A model generated the notes under the pieces. That model was given only the letters and a program-made list of their open reading frames with translations. It was not told where the DNA came from and ran no database searches. Below, piece after piece: positions 36,903 through 45,855 of a stretch of DNA of 64,000 nt. The translations under genes and the position numbers were made by a program. The DNA lies in the NCBI GenBank assembly GCA_021832085.1, contig JAKBLM010000018.1:1-64000 (forward strand), given 5' to 3'. Within the stretch, counting starts at the first letter, position 1; every line of letters starts with the position of its first letter. The stretch is from Acidobacteriota bacterium (lineage in GTDB: Bacteria; Acidobacteriota; Terriglobia; Acidiferrales; UBA7541).

Positions 36903-37445
36903 ATGTCCGTACCGATTTCCCGCAAACTCATCGCGCTCGCCGGCTTCATGGGCTGCGGCAAGACAACCGTCGGCCGCCTTCTCGCCGAACGGCTAGGCTG
37001 GCGCTTCGTCGATCTCGACACGCGGATCGTTGAGCGCGCCCGTGCCTCGATCGTTGAGATCTTTCGCCGTCACGGCGAACCAGCCTTCCGCGAAATCGAA
37101 GCCGAGGCACTCGGGCGTGCGCTCGGCGAAGCGGTGGAGGGCGGCCACGCGACGGTGCTTGCGTTGGGCGGAGGCACGCTGACGCGGGCCGAGAACATGG
37201 CCCGGCTTCGCCAGGCCGGCGCGGCATTGGTATGGCTCGATTGCCCGGTCGACCAGCTGCTCGAGCGCTGCGCGGGGGTGACCGACCGGCCGCTCTTCCG
37301 CGATGAAGCCAGCTTCCGGCGCCTGCACCTCGAGCGGTTGCCGCTTTATGCGCAGGCCGATTACCGCGTGGACGCAACGCTCGAGCCGCCTCAGGTGGTT
37401 GAGCGCATCCTCTCGTTGCTGCTGCCGGCAGTGGTTGAACACTGA
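36903..37445 (+). CDS. aroK: Shikimate kinase
   Basis: 180 residues. Phosphorylates shikimate at the 3-hydroxyl in the chorismate pathway. P-loop GFMGCGKTTVG at 11-21, substrate-binding DLDTRIVERA (Asp36) and FREIEAEAL with Arg, then LALGGGTL (GGG shikimate loop), and the lid Arg in VTDRPLF. Complete. ATG 36903 is 19 bases after the DUF4097 gene; no aro neighbour is present, so it rides with the envelope-stress operon or has its own promoter. Confidence 0.95.
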   Translation: MSVPISRKLIALAGFMGCGKTTVGRLLAERLGWRFVDLDTRIVERARASIVEIFRRHGEPAFREIEAEALGRALGEAVEGGHATVLALGGGTLTRAENMARLRQAGAALVWLDCPVDQLLERCAGVTDRPLFRDEASFRRLHLERLPLYAQADYRVDATLEPPQVVERILSLLLPAVVEH

Positions 37446-37633
37446 AGAACGCGGCGTGGCGCGAACGGTCGGCTACCGGCGGCGCCGCAGCTCATTCCAG
37501 CACAGTCACCGATCCAACCGAAGAGGATCGCGTCGAACAGTGGATAGCAACGCGCAACTGGAAGAGGGCACATCGACGGCCAACTCGGCCGCTATGCTCG
37601 GCGTGCGCGCCGAGGACACTGCGGACACGTGGC

Positions 37634-38191
37634 TTATGTTTGGAGCAGCGGAAAGGGCCACAAATCCCGCATTTGGTCGCGGTGCATTTGCATACGGCTT
37701 TCGAGCATCATGCTGCGGCCGGAAACCCGTGCCGAGAGGTCGCGCATGCGCCCGTTGCGCACCACCCGCATCGAGGCCAGGCGCCCTGGCGGCGTCTCGC
37801 GCACCAGGCGCTCGAACTGGAGCACGTCCTCGACCCGGTGCCCATCGTACTCGGCGACAATGTCGTGGGGCTCAAGGCCAGCCTTGGCGGCCGGGCTGCG
37901 CGGCTCAACCGAATCGACGTAAACGCCTTCGAGCCGCGGCAATTGCGCCCGGTCCGCCTCGGTTGAGCTTACTTCACTGATCTCGACGCCGAGCCAGCCC
38001 TCATCGGGCGGGAAGGTTTCCAGTTCCTGGTTCAGGCCGTTGCCGGCGGAGATGACCGGCGGAGCGACCCAAGCCGACGGCGTCGGTGGAACAGGCGGAG
38101 TGGGCGGTGTGGGCGGCGTCTGCTGGGCGCCGAGCGCTGCCGGAACGAGCCCCGCCGCGAGTGGCGCCGGCTGCTGTAAACTGGCCCTCAC
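37634..38191 (-). CDS. Small PDZ-domain protein, probably exported
   Basis: 185 residues. N-terminus QQPAPLAAGLVPAALGAQ could be a signal sequence, followed by a Pro/Thr linker (TPPTPPTPPVPP) and one PDZ domain at about 70-150 (GWLGVEISEVSS, GVYVDSVEPRSPAAKAGLEPHDIVAEYDG in pieces). The carboxylate loop GWLGV and the hydrophobic pocket are present. There is no protease domain, so it is a regulator or adaptor. The GTG 38191 is chosen: GAGAGG lies seven bases before it, and it avoids overlapping recG, whereas GTG 38206 would overlap the recG start. Convergent with aroK. Confidence 0.75.
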   Translation of the reverse strand: MRASLQQPAPLAAGLVPAALGAQQTPPTPPTPPVPPTPSAWVAPPVISAGNGLNQELETFPPDEGWLGVEISEVSSTEADRAQLPRLEGVYVDSVEPRSPAAKAGLEPHDIVAEYDGHRVEDVLQFERLVRETPPGRLASMRVVRNGRMRDLSARVSGRSMMLESRMQMHRDQMRDLWPFPLLQT

Positions 38192-38193
38192 CG

Positions 38194-40296
38194 ATGAGCC
38201 TCTCACTCTCGACGGAAGCGAAATTTCTGAAAGGGGTGGGCCCGCAGCGCGCCGAGGCTCTCGCGCGGCGTTCGATCTTCACGATCGAAGACCTGCTCTA
38301 TCACCTGCCGTTCCGGTATGAAGATCGGCTGCGGTTCACGCGGCTGGCGCAGCTGGAGCCTGGCAACGTCTACACGATCGAGGCCGAAGTCGTCGACGGC
38401 AACCTGCTCCGGTTCCGGGGGCGGCGCGACGCCGTTTATCACTTGCTGGTGCGCGACCCGACCGGCATGCTGCACGTGAAATTCTTCCACGGCGCCTATC
38501 TCCAAGGCCGCTTCCGCGTCGGCCAGCGAATCGTACTGCACGGCAAAGTGGAAATCGACCGGCTGCGCCCGGCGCGGCTGGAGATGGTGAATCCGCAGTT
38601 CGAGATGCTCGGCACCTCGGGCGGCGATTCGACGGAAGTCGGCCGGATCGTGCCCATCTACGAGGCGATTGGGCCGCTCACGCCACGCGTGCTGCGGCGC
38701 GTGGTGCACGGCGCGCTCGAAGGGCTCGGGGAAAATATTCCCGACCCGCTCCCGGCCGAACTCCTCGCGCCCTACGGGCTGCCCACGCGCGCGGCGGCCC
38801 TGCGCGCCGCGCACTTTCCGCCCCCGGAAGAAAATCTCGACCGGTTGAACGCGTTCGAGACACCGGCGCAGCGACGGCTGATTTTCGAGGAGTTTTTCTT
38901 TTTCCAGCTGGGGCTGGCCTTGCGCCGGCGCCGGCAACAGGCCGAGCCGGGCATCGCCTTTCGGGTGCGCGACGAGCGGATTCGCGAAGCGCTCAAACGC
39001 GTGCTGCCCTTCAAGCCCACCGCGGCGCAGAAACGCGTGCTGGCGGAAATCGTCGCCGACCTGGAGCGGGCCACGCCGATGAATCGGCTGCTGCAGGGCG
39101 ACGTGGGCAGCGGGAAAACAATCGTCGCGCTCCAGGCCGCGGTGATCGTGATCGAGAACGGCTATCAGGCGGCGCTGATGGCGCCGACCGAGATCCTGGC
39201 GGTGCAGCATTACCTGTCGGCGCGGCGTGTGCTGGGCAGAGCAGGATACGAAGTGGAACTGCTGGTGAGCGGGATGAAGCCGGCGGCGCGGCGCGAAGCG
39301 CTCGAACGCGCGGCAAGCGGTACGACCCAACTGCTGGTGGGAACACACGCGCTGATCGAGGATCCGGTGGCTTTCCAAAAGCTGGGCTTGGCAATCATCG
39401 ACGAGCAGCACCGTTTCGGTGTGTTGCAGCGCAAGCGGCTGCGCGAGAAAGGTGCCTCGCCCGACGTGCTGGTGATGACTGCTACGCCGATCCCCCGCAC
39501 GCTGGCCTTGACGCTCTACGGCGACCTGGACCTGTCGGTGATCGACGAGATGCCGCCCGGCCGCGGCCCGCTGAAGACCGCCTGGCGGTCCGAGGAAGAG
39601 TTGGGGCGGGTGTGGGAGTTCGTTCGGGGCGAAATGAAAGCCGGCCGGCAGGCGTACGTGGTCTACCCGGTCGTAGAGGAATCGAAACAGGAGCTGAAAG
39701 CCGCAATTGCGCAGTACGAGCGGCTTTCGCGGGAGGTTTTCCCCGAGTGCAGGCTCGGGCTGCTGCACGGGCGGCTGCCGAGCGACGAGAAAGATCGCGT
39801 CATGGAAGGCTTTCGCACGGGCGAGATCCAAATGCTGGTTTCGACCACGGTGATCGAAGTGGGCGTCGACGTGCCTAACGCCACGGTCATGGTGGTCGAA
39901 CACGCCGAGCGCTTCGGGCTGGCCCAGCTCCACCAGTTGCGCGGGCGGATCGGGCGCGGCAGGGAGAAATCGTATTGCATCCTCGTGGCGCCGCGCGAGC
40001 TTTCGGGCGAGGCGCGCGAGCGCCTGGACACTCTGGTGCGCACCACAAACGGCGCCGAGATCGCCGAAGCCGATCTGCGGCTGCGCGGACCGGGGGAATT
40101 TTTCGGCACGGCACAGCATGGGGCGCCGGCCCTGCGCGTGGCAAGCCTGTTGCGCGATCATCAGTTGCTGGAGTTGGCGCGGCGGGAAGCTTTCGCGCTC
40201 GCCGAGGACGAAGCGCGTGCGGCCCGACTTGAGCGGGCGCTTGCCTCGCACGATCCGAGCTGGCAGCGGCGCTACGAACTCGCGCGGGTGGGATGA
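38194..40296 (+). CDS. recG: ATP-dependent DNA helicase RecG
   Basis: 700 residues. Branch-migrating helicase for stalled forks. N-terminal wedge/OB domain (FLKGVGPQRAEALARRSIF, then FRGRRDAVYHLLVRD), helicase motifs I GDVGSGKTIVAL, Ia MAPTEILAVQH, II DEQHRFGV (DEQH), III TATPIPRTLAL, V STTVIEVGVDVPNAT, VI HQLRGRIGRG, and the C-terminal TRG-like end. Start ATG 38194 (ribosome site weak); three bases separate it from the divergent PDZ gene. Followed four bases later by rsmD. Confidence 0.97.
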   Translation: MSLSLSTEAKFLKGVGPQRAEALARRSIFTIEDLLYHLPFRYEDRLRFTRLAQLEPGNVYTIEAEVVDGNLLRFRGRRDAVYHLLVRDPTGMLHVKFFHGAYLQGRFRVGQRIVLHGKVEIDRLRPARLEMVNPQFEMLGTSGGDSTEVGRIVPIYEAIGPLTPRVLRRVVHGALEGLGENIPDPLPAELLAPYGLPTRAAALRAAHFPPPEENLDRLNAFETPAQRRLIFEEFFFFQLGLALRRRRQQAEPGIAFRVRDERIREALKRVLPFKPTAAQKRVLAEIVADLERATPMNRLLQGDVGSGKTIVALQAAVIVIENGYQAALMAPTEILAVQHYLSARRVLGRAGYEVELLVSGMKPAARREALERAASGTTQLLVGTHALIEDPVAFQKLGLAIIDEQHRFGVLQRKRLREKGASPDVLVMTATPIPRTLALTLYGDLDLSVIDEMPPGRGPLKTAWRSEEELGRVWEFVRGEMKAGRQAYVVYPVVEESKQELKAAIAQYERLSREVFPECRLGLLHGRLPSDEKDRVMEGFRTGEIQMLVSTTVIEVGVDVPNATVMVVEHAERFGLAQLHQLRGRIGRGREKSYCILVAPRELSGEARERLDTLVRTTNGAEIAEADLRLRGPGEFFGTAQHGAPALRVASLLRDHQLLELARREAFALAEDEARAARLERALASHDPSWQRRYELARVG

Positions 40297-40300
40297 ACCG

Positions 40301-40864
40301 ATGCGCATCGTTGCAGGCAAATACGGCAGCCGTCATCTGAAAAGCCCCGGCAAGCTGCGGGTGCGGCCGACAAGCGACCGGCTGCGCGAAACGCTGTTCG
40401 ATATCCTCGGGCCTTCGGTCCAAGGATCGCTCTTCATCGACGGCTACGCGGGAACTGGCGCCGTCGGAATCGAAGCGCTGAGCCGCGGCGCGCGGCGCGT
40501 GATTTTCATCGAGATCGCCCGGGGCGCGGTGGCTTTGATCCGCGAAAACCTCCGGATGCTCGACGCCGCGGACGACGCGGAGATTTTGCACGAAGACGTG
40601 TTGAAAGGTCTCGCGCGGCTGCACGCTCGCGGCGAGCGCGCCGACTTTCTCTTCCTCGATCCGCCTTACCAGGATCAGGAGGAATACCATGGCGCGTTTG
40701 AACTGCTCAGTGATTCCCCGCCGCTCGCGCCCAACGGCATCGTCATCCTCGAGCATCGGTCCACGTTTCCGCTGCCCGATTTCGTCGGCCGGCTCGAATC
40801 CTTCCGCCGCGTCCGCCAGGGCGACGCCACGCTGAGCTTTTACAAGCTCATTCCGGGCGAATAG
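40301..40864 (+). CDS. rsmD: 16S rRNA (guanine(966)-N2)-methyltransferase
   Basis: 187 residues. Rossmann methyltransferase: MRIVAGKYGSRHLKSP, the KLRVRPTSDRLRE loop, SAM motif I FIDGYAGTGAVGIEALSRG, acidic loop FIEIARGAVALIREN and the N6/N2-type catalytic DPPY (LFLDPPYQ). Normal length. ATG 40301, four bases after the recG stop, so it is co-transcribed. The gap to lnt (convergent) is 87 bases. Confidence 0.95.
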   Translation: MRIVAGKYGSRHLKSPGKLRVRPTSDRLRETLFDILGPSVQGSLFIDGYAGTGAVGIEALSRGARRVIFIEIARGAVALIRENLRMLDAADDAEILHEDVLKGLARLHARGERADFLFLDPPYQDQEEYHGAFELLSDSPPLAPNGIVILEHRSTFPLPDFVGRLESFRRVRQGDATLSFYKLIPGE

Positions 40865-40951
40865 CGCAACTTTCACCGAATGCACGCGGACGGCGTCGCG
40901 ACAAGGGGCGAAGGCCGGGAATTGTCAGCCGCATCTCTCCAAAAGGTCAAA

Positions 40952-42406
40952 CTAAGCGAGTGGCTTTTTCCGAAAACGCGCCAGCTGCGCGAGCGAGAAG
41001 AGGAGCAGCGCCAGCACCAGCCAGGCAAACCAGTTGCCCAGCAGCAGGTAGAGTGTGGCAACGTGAGCCGTCGGCACGTTTGCCACGAGCGTGGCGAACG
41101 GAGCGGAATTGCTGCGAACCTGAGCGAGGATGCGCCCGCGCGTATCACTAACAGTGAGGTAACCGTCGGCCGCGCTGCGTGCCACCGAAAAACCCGATTC
41201 GACGCCGCGCATCAACGCCATATGTCCGTGGAACCCTGCATCGACCACGAAATCCCATGCCGGCACGAGCATCAATCCCACGCCGGCCCTGCCGTATCGG
41301 CGCGAAAGTGCGGGAAAATCCATGTCCTTGCAGATGGCGACGCCCCAGAGTGAGGACGGCCCCGGCCAGACGGCAATGTGGCGGCCCACAACGTAGTGCG
41401 CTTCCATGCCGGGTATCAGGTGATGCTTGGTATAGCGGCGAAGGAGGGTGCCGCTCGGCGAAAAGACCAGGGCAGCGTTGCGCTTGCGGTCGGAATCTTG
41501 AATCAGGTTCAGCCCGGCGACCAGCGTTACGTGGTTGGCAGCCGCGGCGTGCGCGAGGATCGAATAGGCCTGTTGTTGGTAGGAGTCTACCACGCCGACC
41601 GATTTCTCCTGGATCACAACCACTTGAGCGCCTCGCGCCGCCAGAGCGTGAACCTGCGCGGCAAAGGCCTGGAGCCTCGGCAGCGCCTGTGCCGCTTCCC
41701 GCGTGTTGGCCATGATGTGATCGGTGGCCACAAGGCCCACTCTGACGGTTCCCGCCCGCACCGGCAGCGCAAGACGGATCGCTCCGAACAGAAGCGCCAG
41801 CGCCAAAACGCCGAACGTTACGCTCACCACGGCACGAGCGCGCCGGGGAGCCTCGCGGCGCAAGTGCAGGCCCAGCGTGACGGCTGCGGGGAATAGCAAC
41901 AGTAGGAAACTCATGCCCCAAGGCCCGGTCAGGGAAGCGAGCTGCAGAAAGGGCAGGAATTTGAGCTGTGTGTATGCCAGGTTGTCGCTGGTGCCCGAGG
42001 GGGACGTGATGCTCAATAGATATTCGAACGAAACCCACACAGCGGGAAAAGCCAACAAGCCGGTCCAATATGCGCCGCGACGAACCAAGGCGCGGAACAG
42101 TAGCACCGCCAGCGTGAACACCAGCGCCATGCCGGCCAGGATGAATAGAACTGTAGGAAGCGGATCCTTCATCACTACGCGGACGTAATGCCAAAGATTG
42201 AGCGTGCCGATGAACCAAGCCGCAAACGCCACGGCCGTCGTGCGCCAGGCAGACGACCGGAACGCGACGAGCAGCACCGGCAACGGTGCGACCCAGAGCA
42301 GCGGCCAAAGCGGGTGCAGACCCGTGCCGAACCAGACGAGCACGGCGGTGACGGCCGTCGCGAGAAAGGCGGCCGGCAGATGGAGCAAGTTAGACTCGGA
42401 TACCAC
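40952..42406 (-). CDS. lnt: Apolipoprotein N-acyltransferase
   Basis: 484 residues. Adds the third acyl chain to lipoproteins. Six or more N-terminal membrane segments (about 1-215), then a nitrilase-fold periplasmic domain with the triad E-K-C: Glu in VVIQEKSVG, Lys in RYTKHHLIPG, Cys in WGVAICKDMDFPA; a final membrane helix at the end (LYLLLGNWFAWLVLALLLF). The start is GTG 42406: CGGAGG lies seven bases upstream; the ATG at 42451 has no ribosome site and lies inside tetR. It overlaps the tetR stop by 17 bases, so the two are probably coupled. Divergent relative to E. coli Lnt but motif-complete. Confidence 0.88.
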   Translation of the reverse strand: MVSESNLLHLPAAFLATAVTAVLVWFGTGLHPLWPLLWVAPLPVLLVAFRSSAWRTTAVAFAAWFIGTLNLWHYVRVVMKDPLPTVLFILAGMALVFTLAVLLFRALVRRGAYWTGLLAFPAVWVSFEYLLSITSPSGTSDNLAYTQLKFLPFLQLASLTGPWGMSFLLLLFPAAVTLGLHLRREAPRRARAVVSVTFGVLALALLFGAIRLALPVRAGTVRVGLVATDHIMANTREAAQALPRLQAFAAQVHALAARGAQVVVIQEKSVGVVDSYQQQAYSILAHAAAANHVTLVAGLNLIQDSDRKRNAALVFSPSGTLLRRYTKHHLIPGMEAHYVVGRHIAVWPGPSSLWGVAICKDMDFPALSRRYGRAGVGLMLVPAWDFVVDAGFHGHMALMRGVESGFSVARSAADGYLTVSDTRGRILAQVRSNSAPFATLVANVPTAHVATLYLLLGNWFAWLVLALLLFSLAQLARFRKKPLA

Positions 42407-42971
42407 GCAGATACCTCCGAAATGCGCGCCGGTAGAGGGCGCGGAATTCATCCTGCGTCATGTCGATGCGACCGCCCAGGTAAAGCATGATGAGACCGTG
42501 GGAAAAAGCGCCCATTTCGAAAGCGATTTCCCAAAAGTCGCCTTTGCGCAGCTTCCCACTCCGCATCGCCTCGTCGAGCAGCTCGGCTGGCGGGCCGGCT
42601 GTGGGCGAGCGGCCGGCCTTGAAGTCTTGCGGGTAACGACGCGCGCCCTCGCGCTTGGCGAGAAACATGAGTTCGAAAAGCCGGGGATTGTTGAAGGCGT
42701 GATCGAGGTAGACATCGGCCATCTGGAAAAGCTGCGTTTCGAGGTCGCCGCCGAAACGCCGGCTCTTGAGCAAGGAAGCGAGTTCCTCGAAACCCTCGTC
42801 CGCCAAAGCGTTCAAAAGCGCCGACCGGTCGGGAAAATGGCGATAGATGGCCATCGGAGTAAGACCGACGGCTTTGGCGACGCGACGCATGGTGACCGCT
42901 TCGGCACCGCCGCGATCGAGCAGGCGGCGGGCGGCACCGAGAATGCTGCGGGCAGTAGGGCTTCCAGGCAT
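42390..42971 (-). CDS. TetR/AcrR-family transcriptional regulator
   Basis: 193 residues. N-terminal TetR helix-turn-helix (ILGAARRLLDRGG, VTMRRVAKAVGLTPMAIYRHF, residues 10-55); the C-terminal ligand domain has a TetR_C-like helical pattern (LDEAMRSGKLRKGDFWEIAFEMG). Upstream inverted repeats at 42972-42993 overlap its own promoter, so auto-repression is likely. lnt overlaps its 3-prime end, so lnt may fall under its control, which is unusual for a housekeeping enzyme. Confidence 0.9.
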   Translation of the reverse strand: MPGSPTARSILGAARRLLDRGGAEAVTMRRVAKAVGLTPMAIYRHFPDRSALLNALADEGFEELASLLKSRRFGGDLETQLFQMADVYLDHAFNNPRLFELMFLAKREGARRYPQDFKAGRSPTAGPPAELLDEAMRSGKLRKGDFWEIAFEMGAFSHGLIMLYLGGRIDMTQDEFRALYRRAFRRYLRGIRV

Positions 42972-42993
42972 GTATACACCGTATACTTATACG
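42972..42993. promoter_or_regulatory. Probable TetR operator over its own promoter
   Basis: CGTATA-ct-TATACG (42980-42993) is a perfect inverted repeat, and GTATAC occurs twice (42972-42977 and 42981-42986). On the minus strand TTGCGT, 16 bases, TATACG would start transcription only a few bases before the ATG at 42971, which has no ribosome site: a nearly leaderless, operator-covered promoter. Confidence 0.5.
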
Positions 42994-43183
42994 TTCGAAA
43001 AACGCAACCTCTCTGCTTGGCTTCGCTGACGATCAGAACCTGGTGTTGGCGCGGGCCGGACACGCACCAGTTTCCGCAGCGTGTCTCGAGCTCTGCTCCG
43101 CTAGCTCAGGAATGCGCGTTGCGTCACGCGTGTGAGACACTCAGTGAGGCAACCAACATGGCTCTGCAGCGAGGGGGAAATGC

Positions 43184-43681
43184 ATGTCTGAGATGACAGA
43201 CAAAATCAAGCGATTGACAGAAGCCAGGAGGGATTTTCCCTTCGAGTCGAGCGAGTTGCTGAAAAAAACGGGCTACCGGCTCAGTTATGACCGGCCACTC
43301 ATCGTTCGCTGCTTCGACAGCCGGTTGGACACGGTATTCGACGAGTTTCTGAAAGAAAACGGCTGGTCGCACCGGGACGTGATTTCGCTTCCGGGCGGTG
43401 CGCGTGTGTTGGCTTCAGACGACCCGGCCGACGCTACCACCAAACGGACGATCCTCGAAGCCATCGAGACCAGCGTCGCGGCGCACGAAGCGAAATGGAT
43501 CCTGCTGACGATCCACTTCGACTGCAAGGGCTACCGAATCGCTTTCCCGAGCGACCAAGCCGAACAGGAAAGACAGAAAGATGACCTGGTCGCGGCGGTG
43601 CGTACGCTTCGCGAGAAGCTTTCGGCGGAGTTTTTCGTCGAAGGGCGCTACGTCGACGGTTACGGAATCCATCCGGTCTAG
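43184..43681 (+). CDS. Small beta-carbonic-anhydrase-like protein
   Basis: 165 residues. It keeps the zinc-site signature of beta-carbonic anhydrases in the right order and spacing: C43-F-D45-S-R47 (CxDxR), then GGAR at 71-74 (where canonical enzymes have [NS]-A-G), and H111-F-D-C114 (HxxC). Strands match: LIVRCFDSRLD, DVISLPGGARVLA, KWILLTIHFDCKGY. It is shorter than classic family members (about 200 or more residues), lacking the N-terminal extension and part of the C-terminal helix pair. Activity (CO2 hydration) is plausible but unproven. ATG 43184 with GAGGGGG upstream. No clear link to its neighbours. Confidence 0.6.
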   Translation: MSEMTDKIKRLTEARRDFPFESSELLKKTGYRLSYDRPLIVRCFDSRLDTVFDEFLKENGWSHRDVISLPGGARVLASDDPADATTKRTILEAIETSVAAHEAKWILLTIHFDCKGYRIAFPSDQAEQERQKDDLVAAVRTLREKLSAEFFVEGRYVDGYGIHPV

Positions 43682-43961
43682 GCGTGCAAAAGTGATTCCC
43701 GACGGAGGCCAAGGAATGCGGCACGGCCACAACGCGCGCAGTGCACGTCTCGGCCCACGAAGAAAATCTCTGGGAGCAGGGCAACCGGGAACCGACTGCA
43801 GGAATCTGGTGTTTTCAGGGAATTCCTGTGCAGGGTGCGCGATTTCAGCGGTCAATTCCCTACCCCGAAACCGCAGTAGCGAAAGGTTGTAACCACTTCG
43901 CGGCGGGGCGTGGACGAGCCCATAGCCTGCCAAGTGGCGCGCTATAATTTTTGGTCTTCCC

Positions 43962-45695
43962 ATGACCCCGCGTCTCAGCCAAGCTCCGGGTGCATTCGAA
44001 ACTCCACGGCTTGCGGTGCAGTGGCAGGGGCGCCGGACGAATTTCCTCGAAAGCCTGCACGCTGCCTTGCTCGGGCCGCGCGCATCACGCGAATTCGATC
44101 CGGCCAAGTCCTTTTTCCGTTTACAACTTGCGCCGGGGCACAAGCCGGGACGCGGAATCGTCGGATCGTTCCTTTGGCATGCGCTGCTGCTGGCCGTTTT
44201 GATTCCGCTAAGCCGGATGGCGCCGCCAAAGACAAGACTGGCGCTGCCGCAGATTCAAATCGTCTGGTATGGGCCGGAGACCAACGTGGCTCCGCTGCCC
44301 GCGCCCAAGCTGAAAAAGCCGAAGCTGAAAGCACGGCCGCGCCCCAAGCCGAAACCGCAACCGGTGGTCGCGCGGGCCTATAACCCGAAGACGACGGTGA
44401 TTTTCAAGCCGCCGCATCCGACCAGCCGGCGGCAGGTATTGATTGAGCCGGATGCGCCGCCCGAGATGCCGAAACTGACGGCAGGGCTGCCGAACGTCAT
44501 CCACTGGATGGCGGCGCTGCCCGCCCGGCCGGAAATGAACATAAATCCGGCGCAGATCTTCGCCCGGCGGCTCCGGCAAGGCTCAGCCGAAGCGGCTCTG
44601 CGGGCGCCGAACATCAGTTATGCCACGCCGCCGCCGGGACCGATCGAGATCGCGCCGAATCCGGCTGTAATCGTGATGCCGCCGTTGCCGATTGCACCGA
44701 GCGCCATCCATGCTTTACGCGCCGCTTCACCACGCACTGCGGCGGCAATCGCGCCCTCGCTTTCCCCGATGGCGCCGGCCGCAGGCCCGCTCGAATTCGC
44801 GGCCGGACCCAAGCCGGTGCTCCTGCCACCCACGCCGAAGGAGGTTCGCGCCCGGCGGCGGGCCGTGGCGGCCAGGAATGTCACGGCACCCAACCTCAAG
44901 ATCAAAGCCCGTCGCCTGGTGGCGCTTTCACTGGCACCGGGCAAGGCACCACTGCCGCCCGGCAATAGTTCGGCGCCGATCAGCATCGGGCCGCACGTTG
45001 GCCGCAAGGTTTCCGCGGCCGAGCGCGCGCTGGCCGCCAATCGGCTAGCAGGCGCCGGGGCGCCCGGCATTGCGTCAGCCAACGCGGTGCGCGGGCCGGC
45101 AGGACTGCTGATCCTGCATAACAGCACCCCGGCGCCGGTGGCTCCTCCGCCCCCTGCCCGGACCCCGAAACGCACTTCGCCGCTGCCCAGGATTGCACCG
45201 GTCGCGCCGCCCTCGGTGCGATCGGAGCTGCCCACACGCCGGATGCCCAATCTGGGTTCGAGGGCCCACCTCACTCGGCCCAGCCTGATGCACCGCGTGC
45301 TCGGTCCCTGGCGTATCCACACGCTGCTAATGAATATGCCGGACCTGACGAGCTCGAGCGGCAGCTGGGTGCTCAATTTCGCCTCGCCGCTGCCGCTCAT
45401 CGAGCGCAATCACATCCACGTCATCGCGCCCCTGCCCCTGCATGCTGTCGATCCTGGCTATCCCCCCGAACTGAAGGAGGAAGGGATTGAAGGAACGGTG
45501 ATCCTCTTCGCGGTGATCGACCGCGACGGCAGCGTCAGCCAGATTCGTGTGCTGCAGAGCCTCAATCCAGTCCTCGACCACAACGCCGAAGTCGCCTTCT
45601 CTCACTGGAAGTTCGATCCGGCCCTGCTCAACAACAAGCCGATCAATCTGAAGGTCATCGTCACAGTGCCGTTCCGCTACAGCGAAACGCACTGA
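43962..45695 (+). CDS. Energy-transducer TonB-family protein, long
   Basis: 577 residues. One membrane span at about 66-84 (GSFLWHALLLAVLIPLS), then a very long Pro/Ala/Lys/Arg-rich spacer (about 100-470) and the TonB C-terminal domain (about 495-575: DPGYPPELKEEGIEGTVILF, VIDRDGSVSQIRVLQS, FSHWKFDPALLNNKPI, VPFRYSE). The layout matches energy-transducing TonB with an oversized spacer. No ribosome site precedes the ATG, but TATAAT lies at 43943-43948, so the mRNA may start only a few bases before the start codon. No exbB/exbD here. Confidence 0.85.
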   Translation: MTPRLSQAPGAFETPRLAVQWQGRRTNFLESLHAALLGPRASREFDPAKSFFRLQLAPGHKPGRGIVGSFLWHALLLAVLIPLSRMAPPKTRLALPQIQIVWYGPETNVAPLPAPKLKKPKLKARPRPKPKPQPVVARAYNPKTTVIFKPPHPTSRRQVLIEPDAPPEMPKLTAGLPNVIHWMAALPARPEMNINPAQIFARRLRQGSAEAALRAPNISYATPPPGPIEIAPNPAVIVMPPLPIAPSAIHALRAASPRTAAAIAPSLSPMAPAAGPLEFAAGPKPVLLPPTPKEVRARRRAVAARNVTAPNLKIKARRLVALSLAPGKAPLPPGNSSAPISIGPHVGRKVSAAERALAANRLAGAGAPGIASANAVRGPAGLLILHNSTPAPVAPPPPARTPKRTSPLPRIAPVAPPSVRSELPTRRMPNLGSRAHLTRPSLMHRVLGPWRIHTLLMNMPDLTSSSGSWVLNFASPLPLIERNHIHVIAPLPLHAVDPGYPPELKEEGIEGTVILFAVIDRDGSVSQIRVLQSLNPVLDHNAEVAFSHWKFDPALLNNKPINLKVIVTVPFRYSETH

Positions 45696-45855
45696 GCCGC
45701 CGATTTCCACCGCATTTCTCACCGCGACTACGAACTGCTGAGCATCCAGCAAGGCTGTTGCCCAAAGCGGGTTTCTGCGGCGCCGTTCTTCAGGACGGCA
45801 GCTCGTCGGGGCTGCGGGGAAAGATGACAGGCCGAAAGCTCGCCGCCCAATCTGC

